Source of the DNA: Phoronis australis
Taxonomy: Eukaryota; Phoronida; Phoronidae
Length of the DNA: 64,000 nucleotides
Assembly: GCA_002633005.1 (NCBI GenBank)
Contig: NMRA01000169.1
Location: forward strand, 48,277 to 112,276
Direction of reading: 5' to 3'
Shown here: positions 61,545-64,000 of the stretch, in pieces
Layout: each line of letters opens with the position of its first letter
Position numbering within the stretch: position 1 is the first letter of the stretch
Notes under the pieces: generated by a model
What the model was told of the DNA's origin: nothing
The model's database searches: none
The model's input: only the letters and a program-made list of their open reading frames with translations
Position numbers and translations under genes: made by a program

Positions 61545-62360
61545 ATGTTGCTTGACATTATGCAAATGGTTTCAAACGGTTTACTGGCGGGTAAATCTGG
61601 TCGAACTCAGATATTTGATCGTGTGTGGCGGGGCTAATCCACACCTAGACTTATCTCGCAGTGTTTATTCATGATACATGGGCTTACGTAGAGTATTTTT
61701 CAACTGGTTCCATGCGGTTACCTCTTGGGTTGATTTACTTCAAATTTCAGACCTTCTTTAGTCGTCTGGCAGCGGCACCCCACCACTGAAATTGTCTGGC
61801 ATCTTACTGTTGTACGATGTACAGTGAAGCTGAGCATCGTGCAGTTGATTTTTAAGCGGTTACCTTGTGGGTTGATCTAGCTCAACTCAGGTATTTGGAC
61901 GTGTCTGGCGGGGCTAACCCACCACTAGATTTGTCTGGTAGTGTTTATTCGTGATACCTGGGCTTACGGTGAACATTATGGAACTTGTTTTGGGTTGATC
62001 AAGCTCAATTTTTTACCCTTTTTGATAATCGTCTGGCAGGGGCACCCCACCACTGAAATTGTTTGGCATCTAGCAGCTGTACCATGTACAGTGATGCTGA
62101 ACATCGTGCAATTGGTTTCAAACGGTTACCTGGTGGGTTGATCTACCTCAACTCGGGTACTTGGGGGTGTCTGGCTGGGCTGACCCACCACTAAATTTGT
62201 CTGGCAGTGTTCATTCGGGATACCTGGGCCCAAGGTGAATATTTTGCAACTGGTTTCACGCGGTTACCTCTTGGATTGATATAGCTCAATTTTTTACCTT
62301 GTTTATAACCGTCTGGCTGATACTCCCCACCATTGAAATTGTCTGGCAGCATAGACTATA
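61545..62360 (+). repeat. Right arm of the long inverted repeat, three ~275-bp units
   Basis: Units alternate two half-motifs: GGTTACCT.GTGGGTTGAT with CTCAACTC.GGTA, and GCGGTTACCTCTTGG with GCTCAATTTTTTACC. CTGGC.GGGCTAACCCACCA and CCCCACCACTGAAATTGTC link them. Three repeats at roughly 275-base spacing are visible. The inner end is more degenerate. The arm stops at about 62360, exactly where the THAP-element upstream region starts. Confidence 0.75.
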
Positions 62361-62700
62361 GTACATGGACCGCCAACTCCGTATACTTTCAATGGACGAA
62401 ATCTGTTATCTTACGCATAAGCCCTTACGTCATAATTCACTGGCGACACCTGGTTAAATTTTCTGGTGCAATTTCCGGCAAGTACGTCGTCTGTTAATCA
62501 TGGTCGGCTACTGTGTGGCCGAAGACCCCATAATGGGTTGTGGGAAGAAAAGCTTACTTCTTGTGTCAACGTGAATGGCAGTTGTTTCAGCAATAAGACT
62601 TTATACATTTGTTCAAGGCACTTCGAAGATGAATGTTTTTAAGAGACTCTGCTACTTAATCCTGTCTTCACAAATCCATTTTTGTTTTCTCCGTTTTGAT
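62361..62700 (+). pseudogene. THAP-domain gene relic with its upstream region
   Basis: 62361-62460 is the segment shared with 928-1030 (opposite strand). An ATG at 62500 opens MVGYCVAEDPIMGCGKK, ending at a stop. In another frame, from 62532, the sequence reads GLWEEKLTSCVNVNGSCFSN and KTLYICSRHFEDECF, ending at TAA. That second piece is a good match to the second half of a THAP zinc finger (W..KL...., then CSRHF...CF). YC is the usual start of the same finger. The part between is shortened and out of frame, so it is dead. THAP domains bind DNA and are carried by P-element-type and other transposases as well as host factors. Transposon origin is inference. Confidence 0.6.
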
Positions 62701-64000
62701 GAAAACTATCTGGTAAATTTTTGACGAAAATTGTCCGCTAAATTTCTTCCAAAGGTAAAGACTCGTAAACTCTTGTCCTTACGAGGAAGTTCAGCCATAG
62801 TCTAGTGAGAGAATTAACCAAATTACACTTCACTGGCCCTGATCAGACGGTTAGTCTCAGCAGAATGCGCACATTTGGCCAGGATTTGGATCAGCGATTT
62901 TAACTAATTCACATTCGTGTACAAATAAATAGAACGCTGGTAAAACCTTTAACATCAATAAAGATTACATTAGTACTTCTTAAATAACCACTTGAACCAG
63001 TCAAAATCTATCTCGCAATTCAACAGCAGGTAACATACTCATTTCTCGTCGAATATATGCGGCACAAAATCTCTCGACTGCAGTTTATGAAAATGCAACC
63101 AACTTCTTTGAAAACATGGAACAGGAACACCAGAGGGGTGTAAAGGTTGTTTTTATTCTTCAATGTTAAGTTTTTGTAAGCGGAAATATGTGTTTCCGCC
63201 TTAAGTCCTAACATTTCTAAACTTAAGCCTTTCAAACGAACGTTTATGACGAAAACAAAATTCTTCAACCAGTTTTGTAAAGTACTATGCCACCTGTAGG
63301 GTACATAATGAGCCAACCCGACTCCTGATGTACCAAAAGGGTCCCGTGCATAAAGGATAATAAGTAATGCCCTTCTGAAATATTACCGTATTCGCCCAAT
63401 AAGCGGCCAGAGTGTTTAGAAAAATCCGCTTCAGGAAGGGGGCTAAAGCTCCCCCCAGCCATAGTTCCGTTACGAATGCGCCGTGTTCCGAAATTGACAC
63501 TAGAAATTGGATCTGAGCCCCCCACCCCACTAAAACTGCCCACATTTTTTTTCAGCTGTATAATTTTAATTGCCGGGGTTAATTAATAATTAATTAATAA
63601 ACTCTACCTTTCCCTGCGATCTTGCCGTTTTATTTTTTGCGGTAGCCAGGGGGGTGCCTCCTGCCCCCCTAAATCCGCCTATGCGCCTACGCACCTTAAG
63701 TTATATTCAGTGCTCAAGCTTATACGGTGGGCTTTGGGCGCCTAATTACCTCTAACTTTATCACTACAGCACTGGAAAGTGCCTAAATGTGGGCGTACCT
63801 TCATCCTCCAACACAAATCCTACCGCCGGCAAACGAGCATGTAGCTGGGCAAATAAGTGCAGATATGCACCAGAATTGTGTAAATGATGATAAAAGCACC
63901 AAATTTTCCATGATGACTCACAAAAGCATACTTAAGAGATTTGTCTGACTAGCCACCGGAAAATCCAGATGGCAGCCATTTTTCACGATGGCCGCATTCC
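62701..64000. other. No gene seen; repeat debris near 63420-63690
   Basis: The pieces AAATCCGC, GGGGGCTAAAGCTCCCCCCA and CCCCCCTAAATCCGCC at 63420-63690 resemble ends of the GCGGAT-type elements found elsewhere in the window. I see no coding region. Confidence 0.4.

Noticed and set aside
1-64000. CRISPR array, operons, ribosome binding sites or prophage
   Set aside because: The window is animal nuclear DNA with spliced genes; repeats present are transposon or minisatellite type and have no CRISPR spacing.

Overview
The window is metazoan genomic DNA, most likely from a marine invertebrate. Spliced genes have short exons and introns of about 0.2 to 5.7 kb. Much of the sequence is decayed transposons, inverted-repeat elements and minisatellites. 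A secreted protein built from C-type lectin, MAM, sushi and CUB modules suggests a deuterostome such as a lancelet or hemichordate. That placement is inference; nothing in the window fixes the species.

Two protein-coding genes can be supported, both on the minus strand. The first (4377-8459) is an intronless gene for a 1360-residue protein of unknown family. A hydrophobic head is followed by acidic Asp/Asn/Gly-rich repeats on three nested scales (12 aa, 185 aa and about 836 aa). The second (29675-55337) is a 22-exon gene that I rebuilt from splice sites and reading phase. Its 3507-nt coding sequence encodes a 1168-residue secreted mosaic: signal peptide, C-type lectin, MAM, sushi, CUB, three sushi, MAM, Thr/Ser/Pro mucin stretch, CUB. 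Every domain border falls at a phase-1 intron.

Layout. 1-1030: mostly blank, with a relic of a THAP-type element near 780-1030. 1380-2807: dead LINE. 4377-8459: the repeat protein gene. 8.6-29.6 kb: no host gene, but several transposon remnants: a 1-kb element with GGCGGAT ends, short hairpin MITEs, a 0.6-kb TIR element, a Penelope-type GIY-YIG remnant, a palindrome cluster, a 16-bp-unit foldback and LINE ORF1-like debris. 29.7-55.3 kb: the mosaic lectin gene, whose introns hold a foldback element, MITEs, a minisatellite and a tRNA-like sequence. 55.7-64 kb: a possible zinc-finger relic, two arms of a long inverted repeat made of tandem units, a second copy of the 16-bp-unit element, and a THAP-domain relic sharing its upstream region with the sequence near position 950.

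The two genes show no evident functional link. The mosaic protein looks like an extracellular recognition or matrix molecule. The repeat protein may be membrane associated, but its function is unknown.
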